NCBI GenBank assembly: GCA_018457335.1
Contig: JAGYHI010000013.1
Location: 1 to 19,508, forward strand
Direction of reading: 5' to 3'
DNA: 19,508 nucleotides
Source of the DNA: Candidatus Altimarinota bacterium
GTDB lineage: Bacteria > Patescibacteria > JAEDAM01 > BD1-5 > UBA2023
Shown in pieces: positions 1 to 8,010 of the stretch. The notes beneath the pieces are model-generated. The model had not been told where the DNA came from. It searched no databases and saw nothing but the letters and a program-made list of their open reading frames with translations. The first letter of the stretch is position 1. Each line of letters begins with the position of its first letter. The position numbers were made by a program, and so were the translations under genes.

Positions 1-194
1 CAAGTTTTAAATCTCTTGAGATTTTGCGAGGAATGAGTAGTGATGAGCTCAAGGTAGAACTTGAAAATACACAAAAAGAACTCTTTGTCCTCAAGATGAA
101 AAAAACTCTCGGTGAACTCAAACAAACTCACCTTATTAAAGAACATAAAAAGTATATCGCTCGCCTTTCTACTTTTCTCACTTCAGCATTATAA
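1..194 (+). CDS. rpmC: 50S ribosomal protein L29, 5' end outside the window
   Basis: L29 binds 23S rRNA near the peptide exit tunnel of the large subunit. The frame is open from base 3 to a TAA at 192-194, and the start codon must lie just to the left of the window. The visible 63 residues carry the family's typical LRGMSSDEL motif, then the helical [15 protein letters not shown] segment and [16 protein letters not shown], which matches the second L29 helix. It is followed after 17 nt by rpsQ, the standard order in the S10/spc ribosomal cluster. No in-frame TGA. The identification is secure despite the truncation. Confidence 0.93.
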   Translation, partial: SFKSLEILRGMSSDELKVELENTQKELFVLKMKKTLGELKQTHLIKEHKKYIARLSTFLTSAL

Positions 195-211
195 TTTTAT
201 TCTTATTTCCT

Positions 212-466
212 ATGCAAAATACAACTGGACGAACAAAAACTGGTGTAGTTACCAGCACTAAAATGGAAAAAACAATTGTAGTCAATGTAGCAACTTATAA
301 AAGACATCCAAAATATAAGAAACGATACAAAGCTTCTACAAAGTTTTATGCACATGATGAAAATGGAATTGCTTCTGTTGGTGATACTGTCACTATCAGA
401 GAAACTCGACCACTTTCTCGTCTTAAACGATGGACAATTGTGGAAGATTCTATTTCACAAAAATAA
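212..466 (+). CDS. rpsQ: 30S ribosomal protein S17
   Basis: S17 is a primary 16S rRNA-binding protein with an OB fold. The 84-residue product is of usual length. It has the N-terminal [14 protein letters not shown] strand pair, the basic [11 protein letters not shown] loop, FYAHDENG and the [18 protein letters not shown] signature near the C terminus. The start ATG is the only sensible one and lies 17 nt after rpmC. The upstream sequence is T-rich with no Shine-Dalgarno motif. There is no UGA codon. Gene order and sequence make the call certain. Confidence 0.97.
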   Translation: MQNTTGRTKTGVVTSTKMEKTIVVNVATYKRHPKYKKRYKASTKFYAHDENGIASVGDTVTIRETRPLSRLKRWTIVEDSISQK

Positions 467-498
467 TTTATTTCCCCTTTATTCTCAATTTTAATATT

Positions 499-867
499 AT
501 GATCCAAACAGAAAGTAGACTTATTGTTGTAGACAATACGGGTGCGAAAGAAGCTCTTTGTATTAAAGTACTCGGAGGTTCAAAACGACGATATGCAAGT
601 GTAGGTGATATTATCGTTGTCTCAATCAAAAAAGCCCTTCCAAACGGAAACATCAAGAAAAAAACAGTATGTAAAGCTGTTGTAGTACGAACTTCAAAAG
701 AAATAAGACGAGAAGATGGTAGTTATGTACGGGCAGACGATAATGCATGTGTTATTATTGATGATAAACAAATGCCAAAAGGAACTCGTATTTTTGGGCC
801 TGTCTTCCGAGAACTTAAAGCTCGAGGATTCCAAAAAATCATTTCCCTTGCTCCAGATGTAGTGTAA
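499..867 (+). CDS. rplN: 50S ribosomal protein L14
   Basis: L14 lies at the subunit interface and contacts 16S rRNA helix 14. The 122-residue product, of exactly typical length, begins [17 protein letters not shown], a near-universal L14 start, and has [19 protein letters not shown] and the [13 protein letters not shown] signature near the end. An upstream in-frame ATG at 430 would add 23 residues reading through the end of rpsQ in another frame. It is rejected because family members start at the 499 ATG. The leader is T-rich without a Shine-Dalgarno motif. No UGA codon. Confidence 0.97.
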   Translation: MIQTESRLIVVDNTGAKEALCIKVLGGSKRRYASVGDIIVVSIKKALPNGNIKKKTVCKAVVVRTSKEIRREDGSYVRADDNACVIIDDKQMPKGTRIFGPVFRELKARGFQKIISLAPDVV

Positions 868-894
868 TATTATTTCTCTTTTTATTTTAGTTCT

Positions 895-1200
895 ATGAAA
901 ATCCATTCAAACGATCAAATTATCGTGATTGCCGGAAAAGACAAAGGCAAAAAAGCAAAGGTAACAAAAGTATTTCCTGCAAAAAACCAACTCTTGGTAG
1001 AAGGAGTAAATATTGTTACAAAACATATCAAAAAACAAGGAGCGACTCCTGGACAAAAAGTTTCATTTGAAAAACCAATCGATGCTTCAAATGTAATGCT
1101 TCTTGATCCAAAAACAGGAACTCCAACTCGTATCGGTTATACAATTAAAAACGGAAAAAAACAAAGAATTGCTAAAAAATCAGGTACCGTACTTAATTAA
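895..1200 (+). CDS. rplX: 50S ribosomal protein L24
   Basis: L24 is an early-assembly 23S rRNA-binding protein. The 101-residue product opens with a KOW motif (DQIIVIAGKDKGKKAKV, about residues 7-23), followed by NQLLVEGVNIVTKHIK and the basic C-terminal segment with PTRIGYTIKNGKKQRI. Length is normal. It sits 27 nt after rplN and 25 nt before rplE, in the usual operon order. The leader is T-rich without a Shine-Dalgarno motif and no UGA codons are used. Confidence 0.97.
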   Translation: MKIHSNDQIIVIAGKDKGKKAKVTKVFPAKNQLLVEGVNIVTKHIKKQGATPGQKVSFEKPIDASNVMLLDPKTGTPTRIGYTIKNGKKQRIAKKSGTVLN

Positions 1201-1225
1201 TATACTTCTTATTTTACTTATTTGT

Positions 1226-1753
1226 ATGCAAAATAAAGACACTATCTTGGCAGAACTTGCTAAAGAACTCGACATAAAAAATCCTATGCAAATGCCAACG
1301 ATTGAGAAAATAGTGGTAAATATGGGTATCGGAAGTTATATTACTTCTGGAAAAAAAGATTTTTCAAGTTTGAAAAATGATCTCATGCTCATCACTGGAC
1401 AACTTCCAAAAATCAATCACGCACGAAAATCAGTCTCTAACTTTAAGCTTCGAGAAGGTATGCCAGTCGGTATGATGGTGACACTTCGTGGGGCTCGAAT
1501 GCACGACTTCCTGGAAAAACTCATCGCAGTGGTTCTTCCTCGTGTGAGAGATTTCCGAGGAATTTCTATTAAATCTTTTGATAAAGAAGGAAACTTTAAT
1601 TTTGGTATTAAAGAACATACTATTTTCCCAGAAGTACCACAAGATGACGTAGTAAAACCACACGGACTCCAAATTACTATCAAATTCAAAACAGAATCAA
1701 AAGAACACTCTGTAGCACTTCTTAAAAAACTTAATTTCCCATTCGCTCGTTAA
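1226..1753 (+). CDS. rplE: 50S ribosomal protein L5
   Basis: L5 binds 5S rRNA and forms part of the central protuberance. Starting at the ATG at 1226 gives 175 residues, close to the family's about 179. The frame is open back to 1103, but that part overlaps rplX and does not look like L5. Recognisable segments are [13 protein letters not shown], the [23 protein letters not shown] block, [15 protein letters not shown] and [15 protein letters not shown], then IFPEV. No UGA codon among eleven glycines. The leader is T-rich with no Shine-Dalgarno motif. Confidence 0.97.
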   Translation: MQNKDTILAELAKELDIKNPMQMPTIEKIVVNMGIGSYITSGKKDFSSLKNDLMLITGQLPKINHARKSVSNFKLREGMPVGMMVTLRGARMHDFLEKLIAVVLPRVRDFRGISIKSFDKEGNFNFGIKEHTIFPEVPQDDVVKPHGLQITIKFKTESKEHSVALLKKLNFPFAR

Positions 1754-1764
1754 TTTTCTTACTT

Positions 1765-1989
1765 ATGGCTCGAAAAGCAATTGTACATAAAAGCAAAGTC
1801 GCTCTCCAAAAAGCTGAGCGCGCAAAAGAACTTGGAAAAAAACCAAAATTTCCAACCAGACTCTATAATCGATGTTCTCACTGTGGACGAACTCGAGGAT
1901 ATATCGGTAAATTCGATATGTGTCGTATTTGTGTTCGAGAAAAAGCAAATGCTGGAGAACTTATGGGGGTACGTAAGTCTAGCTGGTAA
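1765..1989 (+). CDS. rpsN: 30S ribosomal protein S14, zinc-binding type
   Basis: S14 is part of the small-subunit head. The 74-residue product is the short, zinc-binding type. Its cysteines C37-x2-C40 and C53-x2-C56 form the zinc ribbon ([21 protein letters not shown]), and it ends with the usual GVRKSSW. It is somewhat longer than the usual 61-residue zinc form because of a basic N-terminal stretch ([20 protein letters not shown]), in which ARKA also occurs in longer S14 proteins. It starts 11 nt after rplE, the tightest gap in this operon. No UGA codon. Confidence 0.97.
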   Translation: MARKAIVHKSKVALQKAERAKELGKKPKFPTRLYNRCSHCGRTRGYIGKFDMCRICVREKANAGELMGVRKSSW

Positions 1990-2031
1990 AATACAGACCT
2001 CTTTACTCTAATTTTTTTAATCTATTAAATT

Positions 2032-2418
2032 ATGACTCACGATTCTATTGCAGATCTTCTTACTCGTATTCGAAACGGATATCTTGCTCGACTTCATAGT
2101 GTGACTGTGCCGTACTCAAAAATGCGCGCTGAACTTCTCCGTATTCTTAAAAAGAATGGTTATATTGTAGAATATACTCCTTCAGAAGATAAACGAACTT
2201 TTACTGTGGATCTTGCTGATGTGCGAAAAACAAAATATATTCCTACTTTTAAGAGAATTAGCCGACCAGGACAAAGAATTTATGTAAAATCAAACGATAT
2301 CAAAAAATCAAGAAATGGAACTGGTATTTATATCCTCTCAACTCCAAAAGGAGTTATCACAGGATATGAAGCATACTCACTACGAGTAGGTGGAGAACTT
2401 CTCTGCGAAGTGTATTAA
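2032..2418 (+). CDS. rpsH: 30S ribosomal protein S8
   Basis: S8 binds the central domain of 16S rRNA and is a classic translational repressor of spc-type operons in model bacteria. The 128-residue product has the N-terminal THDSIADLLTRIRNGY motif, VTVPYSKMRAELLRILKKNGYI, and the C-terminal half with KRISRPGQRIY, GTGIYILSTPKGV and a final GGELLCEVY. Length is normal. It lies 42 nt after rpsN and 19 nt before rplF. No UGA codon. No Shine-Dalgarno motif precedes it. Confidence 0.97.
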   Translation: MTHDSIADLLTRIRNGYLARLHSVTVPYSKMRAELLRILKKNGYIVEYTPSEDKRTFTVDLADVRKTKYIPTFKRISRPGQRIYVKSNDIKKSRNGTGIYILSTPKGVITGYEAYSLRVGGELLCEVY

Positions 2419-2437
2419 TTTATTTATTTTTATTGTT

Positions 2438-2989
2438 ATGTCACGAATTGGAAAACAATCAATCACAATACCAGCCGGTGTTACTGTAGAAATTACAGAT
2501 ACGCAGGTTACTGCTACTGGAAATGGGAATACTCTTAAATTTCCACTTCAGCCAACAGTAAAGGTAAAACAAGAAGATGGACAAATCACTGTATCAGTTG
2601 TTGATCCTTCTATCAAAGAACAACGAGCCTTTTGGGGGCTATCACGATCTATGATTCAAAACATGGTCATCGGAGTTTCAGAAGGATACACAAAATCACT
2701 CGAAATCGTTGGAGTTGGATACAAGTTTGATCTTAAATGACCAAAAAATCTAGAACTTTCTATTGGATATTCTCATAAAGTTCCTGTTGAAGCACCAGAA
2801 GGTGTAACTATGGAAGCTGATAAAGAAAATAAAAATATTATCCATTTAAAATCTCACGACAAACAACTTCTTGGATATTTTGCAGCGTACGTACGATCTC
2901 TTAAAAAACCAGAACCATACAAAGGGAAAGGTATCAAATATGTTGGAGAGTACATTCGACGAAAAGCCGGTAAAACTGCAACTAAATAA
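2438..2989 (+). CDS. rplF: 50S ribosomal protein L6, with one UGA-encoded glycine
   Basis: L6 sits near the factor-binding site of the large subunit. Under the standard code the frame would stop at TGA 2738-2740, halfway through the protein. Read as Gly at residue 101 it continues to a TAA at 2987-2989 and gives 183 residues, close to the family's usual length. The join reads [24 protein letters not shown], which matches the L6 pattern with glycine between the two lobes. The C-terminal signature [23 protein letters not shown] follows. The ATG at 2438 is preferred over the in-frame one at 2390 because [15 protein letters not shown] is the typical start. It is one of only two UGA codons in the ribosomal genes here. 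Confidence 0.97.
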
Positions 2990-3018
2990 TTTCATACTTT
3001 TTATTTACAATTTTTTCT

Positions 3019-3360
3019 ATGCTTGCTAAAGTAAAAAATCGCATCCGACGAGCCGCAAGAGTTCGTTCAAAAATTCAAGGAACTCCTGAAAAACCAAGAC
3101 TTTCAGTATTTCGAAGTAATGCACATATAAGTGTACAAGCAATCGATGATATTAATCATATAACTCTTGCAACTGCGTCTGATCTTCTTATTAAAAAAGG
3201 GACAAAAACAGAAAAGGCACAATCTGTAGGGGAAGCTATTGCAAAATCACTTCTTGATAAAAAAATCAAAACTTGTGTTTTTGACCGAGGTGGATACCTT
3301 TATCACGGTCGAGTAAAAGCACTTGCTGAAGCAGCTCGAGAAGCCGGAATTACATTTTAA
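3019..3360 (+). CDS. rplR: 50S ribosomal protein L18
   Basis: L18 binds 5S rRNA together with L5. The 113-residue product has the basic N terminus ([19 protein letters not shown]), [19 protein letters not shown], and the C-terminal [25 protein letters not shown] signature. Length is normal for bacteria. It starts 29 nt after rplF and ends 15 nt before rpsE. No UGA codon. The leader is T-rich without a Shine-Dalgarno motif. Confidence 0.97.
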   Translation: MLAKVKNRIRRAARVRSKIQGTPEKPRLSVFRSNAHISVQAIDDINHITLATASDLLIKKGTKTEKAQSVGEAIAKSLLDKKIKTCVFDRGGYLYHGRVKALAEAAREAGITF

Positions 3361-3375
3361 TTTTTCTTTTTAATT

Positions 3376-4377
3376 ATGTCAGATACTCCTAAAACACAAG
3401 ATATGGAAAAAACAGTAGACACTCAAGTAACTGAGGCTACAACTTCAACTTCAAAAGAAGGAGGAGAAAAAAAATCAGCTCCACGAGGTCGATGACGAAA
3501 TGATCGAAAAGGTGGACGAGGACGAGGAAAAGGACGAGGTGGAATTCGTGAAGAAATGAAAGAGTTTCAAGAAGAAATCCTTGCAATCGACCGAGTTACT
3601 CGAGTAACTGCTGGTGGTCGTCAACTTCGATTCAGAGTTTCACTTGTTATTGGTGATAAAAAAGGTCGAGTTGGTCTTGGTATCGGAAAAGCTGGTGAAG
3701 TACAAGGTGCTATCGAAAAAGCACTTCGAGATGCTCGAAAAAACCTTATTAAATTTCCAATTAAAAATGGAACTATTGCACACAGTGTGACAGTAAAGTA
3801 TAAATCAAGTATGATTTTCTTGCATCCAGCTCACCCTGGTACTGGTATCATTGCTGGTGGTGCGGCTCGAAAAGTATTTGCTGTTTCTGGGGTACGAGAT
3901 GTAATCGCAAAACAACACGGATCATCAAATAATATCTCAAATGCACGAGTTACTTTGAAAGCAGTGCAAGCACTTAAACCAATGGATATGATAAAAGATT
4001 TTTCATCTTCTGAAGATGAAAAATCAGCACCAAAAAAAGAAGAAAAGAAAGCAACATCAACTAAAAAAACTCCTACTAAAAAAGCAGCATCAAAAAAATC
4101 AGCTCCGAAAAAAACAGAAGCGAAAAAAGCAGATGATCTCACAAAAGTAGAAGGAATCGGACCAAAAGTTGCTGGGATCTTTAATGAAAATGGAATTCAA
4201 TCATTTGCAGATCTTGCCAAAAAAACTCCAGAAGAGCTTAAAGAAATTCTTACTCCTCACGGAGGTCGATATGCAGGTATGACAACTGATACTTGGCCAA
4301 AACAAGCTATTTTAGCTGCAGAAGGAAAATGGGATGAACTTAAAAAATGGCAAGATGAACTTAATGGAGGAAAATAA
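3376..4377 (+). CDS. rpsE: 30S ribosomal protein S5 with RG-rich N-tail and C-terminal helix-hairpin-helix module
   Basis: S5 lies near the mRNA entry channel and helps decoding accuracy. This one has 333 residues, about twice the usual length. Residues 1-60 form an acidic then RG-rich tail containing UGA-Gly at residue 40 (TGA 3493-3495, inside RGRGRNDRKGGRGRG). Residues about 61-208 are the S5 core, with VTRVTAGGRQLRFRV, GLGIGKAGEVQGAIEKA, FLHPAHPGTGIIAGG and GSSNNISNARVTLKA. Residues about 210-253 are a Lys/Ala/Ser/Thr linker. Residues about 254-333 form a helix-hairpin-helix module (LTKVEGIGPKVAGIF, then TWPKQAILAAEGKWDELKKW). From memory, a similar module ends L21 in some Bacteroidota; its role on S5 is unknown. 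The ATG at 3376 gives one continuous frame with the core, so no frameshift is needed. Confidence 0.95.
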
Positions 4378-4434
4378 TAAACTTTCTCAAAAATAAAAGA
4401 AAAGATAAAATTCTTATTTGTAATTATTTATATT

Positions 4435-4881
4435 ATGAAACACTCTACACTTCGACCAAATCGAGGATCAAAAAAATCACGAACTCGTGTTGCACGAGGA
4501 CGAGGAACTGGTATCGGTGGAACTTCAGGACGAGGTTTTAACGGACAAAACTCTCGAACAGGAAGTAAACGATATCCTTCATTTGAAGGTGGACAAACTC
4601 CGCTCTTCCGTCGACTTCCAAAACGACGAGGTTTTACGGCTTTTAATCCAACAAACTATGCAGTCGTAAATCTTGATCAAATCGAAAAACTTGCTCAAGA
4701 AGGAGTAACTGTAATTGACTATGCAGTTCTCTATGAAAAGAAAATTGTACGAAAAACAGGACAACTTCTCAAGATTCTTGGACGAGGAAAACTTACTCAA
4801 AAAGTAGAAGTAGAGGCTGATGCAATCTCAGCATCTGCAAAAGAAGCCATTGAGAAAGTTGGAGGAACAGTAAAAGTATAA
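4435..4881 (+). CDS. rplO: 50S ribosomal protein L15
   Basis: L15 is a late-assembly 23S rRNA-binding protein. The 148-residue product starts MKHSTLRPNRGSKKSRTRVARG and continues with the Gly/Arg-rich GTGIGGTSGRGFNGQNSR and FEGGQTPLFRRLPKRRGF, both diagnostic. The C-terminal domain includes KILGRGKLTQKVEVEA and SASAKEAIEKVGG. It follows rpsE after 57 nt with no rpmD (L30) between them, and a terminator follows directly, so this is the last gene of the operon. All glycines use GGN codons. Confidence 0.97.
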   Translation: MKHSTLRPNRGSKKSRTRVARGRGTGIGGTSGRGFNGQNSRTGSKRYPSFEGGQTPLFRRLPKRRGFTAFNPTNYAVVNLDQIEKLAQEGVTVIDYAVLYEKKIVRKTGQLLKILGRGKLTQKVEVEADAISASAKEAIEKVGGTVKV

Positions 4882-4900
4882 TTACTATAACCATTAAATA

Positions 4901-4935
4901 AAAAACTATAAGAAATTTCTTATAGTTTTTTATTT
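4901..4935. terminator. Hairpin terminator between rplO and the convergent membrane-protein gene
   Basis: The arms 4901-4914 (AAAAACTATAAGAA) and 4917-4930 (TTCTTATAGTTTTT) are perfectly complementary with a very short AT loop, and a T-run follows. Both ends are A/T-rich, so it can work in both directions: it ends the ribosomal operon on the plus strand and the gene at 4938-5393 on the minus strand. Confidence 0.8.
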
Positions 4936-4937
4936 TT

Positions 4938-5393
4938 TTAAAAAGCACAACTTGTCATATCTCGTAGAGTAATATAGGTGGCATATATGAGAGCAAGTGT
5001 TGCAATTATCTTAATTTCAATGCCACTTCCTGGGAGTAATTGCATAAGTGGTAAAAGTCAAAAATAACTTGCAAGCGTAAGTCCACAACAGGAGCTGCCA
5101 GAAATAATAGTAGCTAGAATCCCTCCAAAAAAACCACTTTTTTCACTTTTTTGAGTATTTCAGAGTCAAAAAGTATAACTTTTGTAAAAAAATGCAAAAA
5201 TAAAAACTGGAAAAAGAAGAAAAGTAATCAAGGAAAGCGTAATATCAGTCCAAGTATGTAATATTCCATAATTTCCAAACATAATTTTTATGTCGGTATA
5301 AAATCCCCAGATAAAAATCTGTAAAATAATAAGGAAAATATAAATTAGTATAAGCCATTTTTTCGAAAAAAGAAGCCTAAGAGAAGAAAACAT
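4938..5393 (-). CDS. Small polytopic membrane protein with a Cys-Cys pair, unknown function
   Basis: With UGA as Gly the frame runs from ATG 5393 to TAA 4938-4940 and gives 151 residues. Three UGA codons are used, at residues 76, 78 and 112 (plus-strand 5166-5168, 5160-5162 and 5058-5060). About four hydrophobic segments are visible, near residues 13-31, 50-70, 90-113 and 125-143. The third contains SGSSCCG with C102-C103, and the C terminus carries another cysteine (TSCAF). The last two helices with a cysteine pair recall small membrane proteins that have an ...SCCG..L...G...L motif, but I cannot name the family. A TTG at 5426 would add 11 residues and overlap the upstream gene. It probably forms an operon with the gene at 5419-5784 (25-nt gap). 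Confidence 0.75.
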
Positions 5394-5418
5394 AAAAAAG
5401 AAAAAAATAGAAATATCT

Positions 5419-5784
5419 TTAGTCAATAGCTTGTGCCATGACCTCTATACATCAGATGGTTGCCCAAAGCATTAATGTAAGTTGTTGTTCAGAGATTTTC
5501 AAGATTTGAAAAATGAGCATAACTAGTATTCATGTCGTCAAAAGAATACCTTGTCGCAAGCTCGAATTCATAGTAGATATATTTACATCACCACGATAAT
5601 AAATCTTTTTACAAAAAAATAATACAGGTGCAAGAAAGCTTGAAGTCGCTAAAAATATTGCTGTACCCATGAAAATCAGTGCTAGATTGGTTGATGGCGC
5701 CATATAGTAGTATAAAAGGCCCACAGAAGTGCTACTTGATAGAAATATGAGAAAAATTATAAAAAAATAGAGTCGAAGAGACAT
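5419..5784 (-). CDS. Small membrane protein, unknown function
   Basis: With UGA as Gly the product is 121 residues, from ATG 5784 to TAA 5419-5421, with UGA at residues 85 and 111 (plus-strand 5530-5532 and 5452-5454). There are three hydrophobic stretches: about 5-27, 35-58 (LALIFMGTAIFLATSSFLAPVLFF) and 80-95, the last running on into EQQLTLMLWATIGCIEVM. No catalytic motif is seen. It is the first gene of a two-gene minus-strand unit with the Cys-Cys membrane protein downstream, and it is divergent from the gene at 5872. I do not recognise the family. Confidence 0.72.
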
Positions 5785-5790
5785 ATTTAT

Positions 5791-5819
5791 TTGACAAATT
5801 ATATAAAATCGTGTATACT
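5791..5819 (+). promoter_or_regulatory. Sigma-70-type promoter for the gene at 5872
   Basis: A perfect -35 TTGACA at 5791-5796 is followed, after 17 nt, by the -10 TATACT at 5814-5819. The predicted transcription start is near 5826, giving a leader of about 46 nt before the ATG at 5872. On the opposite strand a TATAAT (5803-5798) lies inside this spacer and could serve the divergent gene at 5784, but I see no good -35 for it. Confidence 0.75.
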
Positions 5820-5871
5820 ATTTCAGTAAAGACTGTGAAAGAGTATATTCATTTATTTCTTTTTTTCAAGT

Positions 5872-6396
5872 ATGAAAACAAAAAAGACACAAAAAGATTT
5901 TTTTACCAATTTCCGATTGCATCAATTTAAAAAAATTCGTATGTATGGATTTATTGCTGTGTTTGCGATTTTTGGAGGTTTTTTCTTGAATCTTCTCTTA
6001 AAATGAGATTTCGATACCTCGAAATTAAGCGCGAGTGTCTCTGGACTTTCTCAGCAAAAACAGGATTCTGTTACAGATTTAGTACTTCAAAAAAATCAAG
6101 ATACTTTTGAGATGGTTTTTACAAAAAAAGCAGAAAATATTGACACTATCGAAGGGATTATGATTGTTGATAAACAAAATCTAGAGATAAATCCGATTTC
6201 AAAAGATGTAAAATTGATAAAAATTTCCGATTCTATGTACCGATTTATTGTTGATATGAAATGAAAAACAGTCAAAAAATGAATGATAATTGCTCGTTTT
6301 GAAGGGAAAAATCTTGTAGAAAATCAAATTTACCTCGAAGATACACAGTTTACCAGCGGTGAACAAAGATACAATCTTACAAAGATTGTCGAATAA
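5872..6396 (+). CDS. Single-pass membrane protein with a beta-rich extracytoplasmic domain, unknown function
   Basis: Read with UGA as Gly the product is 174 residues, with UGA at residues 45, 131 and 137 (6004-6006, 6262-6264 and 6280-6282). The basic N terminus is followed by one hydrophobic helix at about residues 25-43 (YGFIAVFAIFGGFFLNLLL), so the rest is probably outside the cytoplasm. The outer part alternates hydrophobic and polar residues (IEGIMIVDKQNLEI, YRFIVDMKGKTVKKGMIIARFEGK), suggesting a beta-sandwich. A cohesin-like fold is possible but is only a guess. It has its own strong promoter and is followed by a terminator, so it is transcribed alone. Confidence 0.78.
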
Positions 6397-6425
6397 AAAG
6401 TATACTTTTTACAAAAAATGCATAT

Positions 6426-6450
6426 AATACCCAAAATTTGGGTATTTTTT
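6426..6450 (+). terminator. Hairpin terminator after the single-pass membrane protein gene
   Basis: The arms 6426-6435 (AATACCCAAA) and 6437-6446 (TTTGGGTATT) are complementary and a T-run continues to 6450. A TATAAT at 6423-6428 overlaps the left arm and might be a -10 for the methyltransferase gene that starts at 6465, but no convincing -35 is visible. Confidence 0.7.
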
Positions 6451-6464
6451 AACTTCTCAACCCT

Positions 6465-7862
6465 ATGAAAAAACACGAAATTTTGACAAATATCACTGTC
6501 CAAAAACTTATCTTTTGATGAAAAGGACTTGCACTTCTTGCTGATGGAAAAAAAGTCATCATCACAGGTGGAGCAATTCCATGAGCTGTAGTTTCGATTC
6601 GAGTTTTAAAAATCAAAAAAAACTATATCGAAGCGCAAGTGGTAGCGACCGAAAAAAAGTCGCCACTTGAAAAAGAAATTCCAGAGAATTGGCAACTTTA
6701 TGGTGGGTGTAAATGGCTCCCAATCCCATACGAAGAGCAACTTAAAATCAAATCTGAGCAGGTCGAGGAGGCTTTTCGAGATCTCAAAAAAATCCAGCCA
6801 AAAATCCCATTTTCACCGATTATTGCCAGTCCAGATTCTGAGCATTATCGCAATAAACTCGAGTTTTCGTGGGGGAAGTATATTTCTAAAAAAGAAAATA
6901 TTCACGATGAGTATCGGTTTGGTTTTCATGTGGCGGGGGTTTTTGATCGCATCGAAAATTGTCGATACTGCGTACTGGCTGACGATACTATCAACGCTAT
7001 TTTTCAGGAAATCGATGCCTTGGCACGAAAAAGCGATTTCCCGACTTATGATCCAAAGCGACAAGATGGATTTTGGCGACATCTGGTCGTGCGAAAAAGT
7101 GAATTTCATAAGCAAATTATGCTGATTTTCTCAGTCAATACAAACTACGAAAATACTCAAGATGCTCTCGGCTATATTAAGGAAATTACAAAACATCTGA
7201 CAAAAAAGTTTACAGAAATTGTGTCGGTGTATATTTTTCACAATCCTTGAAAAGCTGATATTGTCACAGGGGAAAGTGAGAAAATTTTTGGAAAAGATTT
7301 TATTACTGAGAGGCTTCTTGGTATGGATTTTGACATTCAGCCAAAAAGTTTTTTCCAAGTTAATTCAAAATGCGCAAAACTTCTTTATCGGACAGTTATT
7401 GAACAATTCTTGCACAAAAATGGTGTTTTATTGGATTTATATGCCGGAACAGGGACGATCGGAATGCTCCTTTCAAAGTCTTTTGAAGAGGTTTACTCGG
7501 TCGAACTGGTCGAGAGTGCGAGCAAAGATAGTTCAATAAATGCCCGAAAAAACAATATTTCTAATATGCATTTTGTAAATGCGAAGGTGGAGGATTTTGC
7601 AAAAGAATTTCTCGAAGCAGGAAATACAGCCGATAGTCTCGTCATCGATCCACCAAGAAGTGGTATGCATCCAAAAGCAATTCCGACGCTTTTAAAATTT
7701 GATGTGAGAGAAATCGTCTATGTCTCGTGTAATCCAGCAACACTTGCTCGCGATCTTGGAGATTTTTTGAAGGCAAGCTATGAAATCAAAAATGTCGTCC
7801 CCGTAGATATGTTTCCACATACACATCATATCGAGACAGTGGTGCATTTATTAAAAAAATAG
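6465..7862 (+). CDS. RNA m5U methyltransferase of the RlmD/TrmA family
   Basis: The family transfers a methyl group from SAM to C5 of uridine in 23S rRNA or tRNA. With UGA as Gly at residues 18, 19, 40 and 262 (6516, 6519, 6582, 7248) the product is 465 residues, a normal length. An N-terminal TRAM-like domain (about 8-65) contains FGGKGLA, where two consecutive glycines are UGA. The C-terminal Rossmann domain has FFQVN, LDLYAGTGTIGM (about 323-334), DPPRSGMHP, and YVSCNPATLARD with catalytic nucleophile C422. C82 (YGGC) and the C166/C169 pair remain from the usual iron-sulfur ligands, but the first two cysteines of the CxxxxxCxxC motif are absent. Which uridine is modified cannot be told. 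It ends with TAG, the only TAG stop here. Confidence 0.92.
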
Positions 7863-7952
7863 GCAAAACCTTTTTGCAATAAAATTTCCTAAAAAATTTC
7901 AATTCTTATACTAACAAAGCAATTTTTTTATACATTCCTTTGAAAAATAAGT

Positions 7953-7980
7953 TTTGAGATTTCTTAAAAATGAGTATAAT
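7953..7980 (+). promoter_or_regulatory. Possible promoter for the YtxH-like gene and grpE
   Basis: A perfect -10 TATAAT lies at 7975-7980, with TTTGAG at 7953-7958 as an imperfect -35 and a 16-nt spacer. Transcription would start near 7987, leaving a leader of about 24 nt before the ATG at 8011. No CIRCE-type inverted repeat is present upstream. Confidence 0.45.
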
Positions 7981-8010
7981 AAGAGTACTTACTTTTTAAC
8001 TTTAAAAAAT

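Noticed and set aside
4021..4130. Repetitive AAAAAA/GCA-rich DNA in rpsE as a tandem repeat or CRISPR-like array
   Set aside because: It is codon-level repetition of Lys/Ala/Ser/Thr in a flexible linker, with no fixed unit or spacer. No CRISPR array was seen anywhere in the window.
3831..4142. 103-residue minus-strand open frame inside rpsE
   Set aside because: It is the mirror of the S5 Lys-rich and core coding sequence, gives a Phe/Ala/Ser-rich low-complexity product, and has no start context.
7863..7877. Weak hairpin GCAAAA-CCT-TTTTGC after the methyltransferase gene
   Set aside because: Only six pairs, mostly A-T, and no clean T-run follows; not reported as a terminator.
7863..8010. CIRCE/HrcA operator upstream of the grpE unit
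   Set aside because: No TTAGCACTC-type inverted repeat is present.
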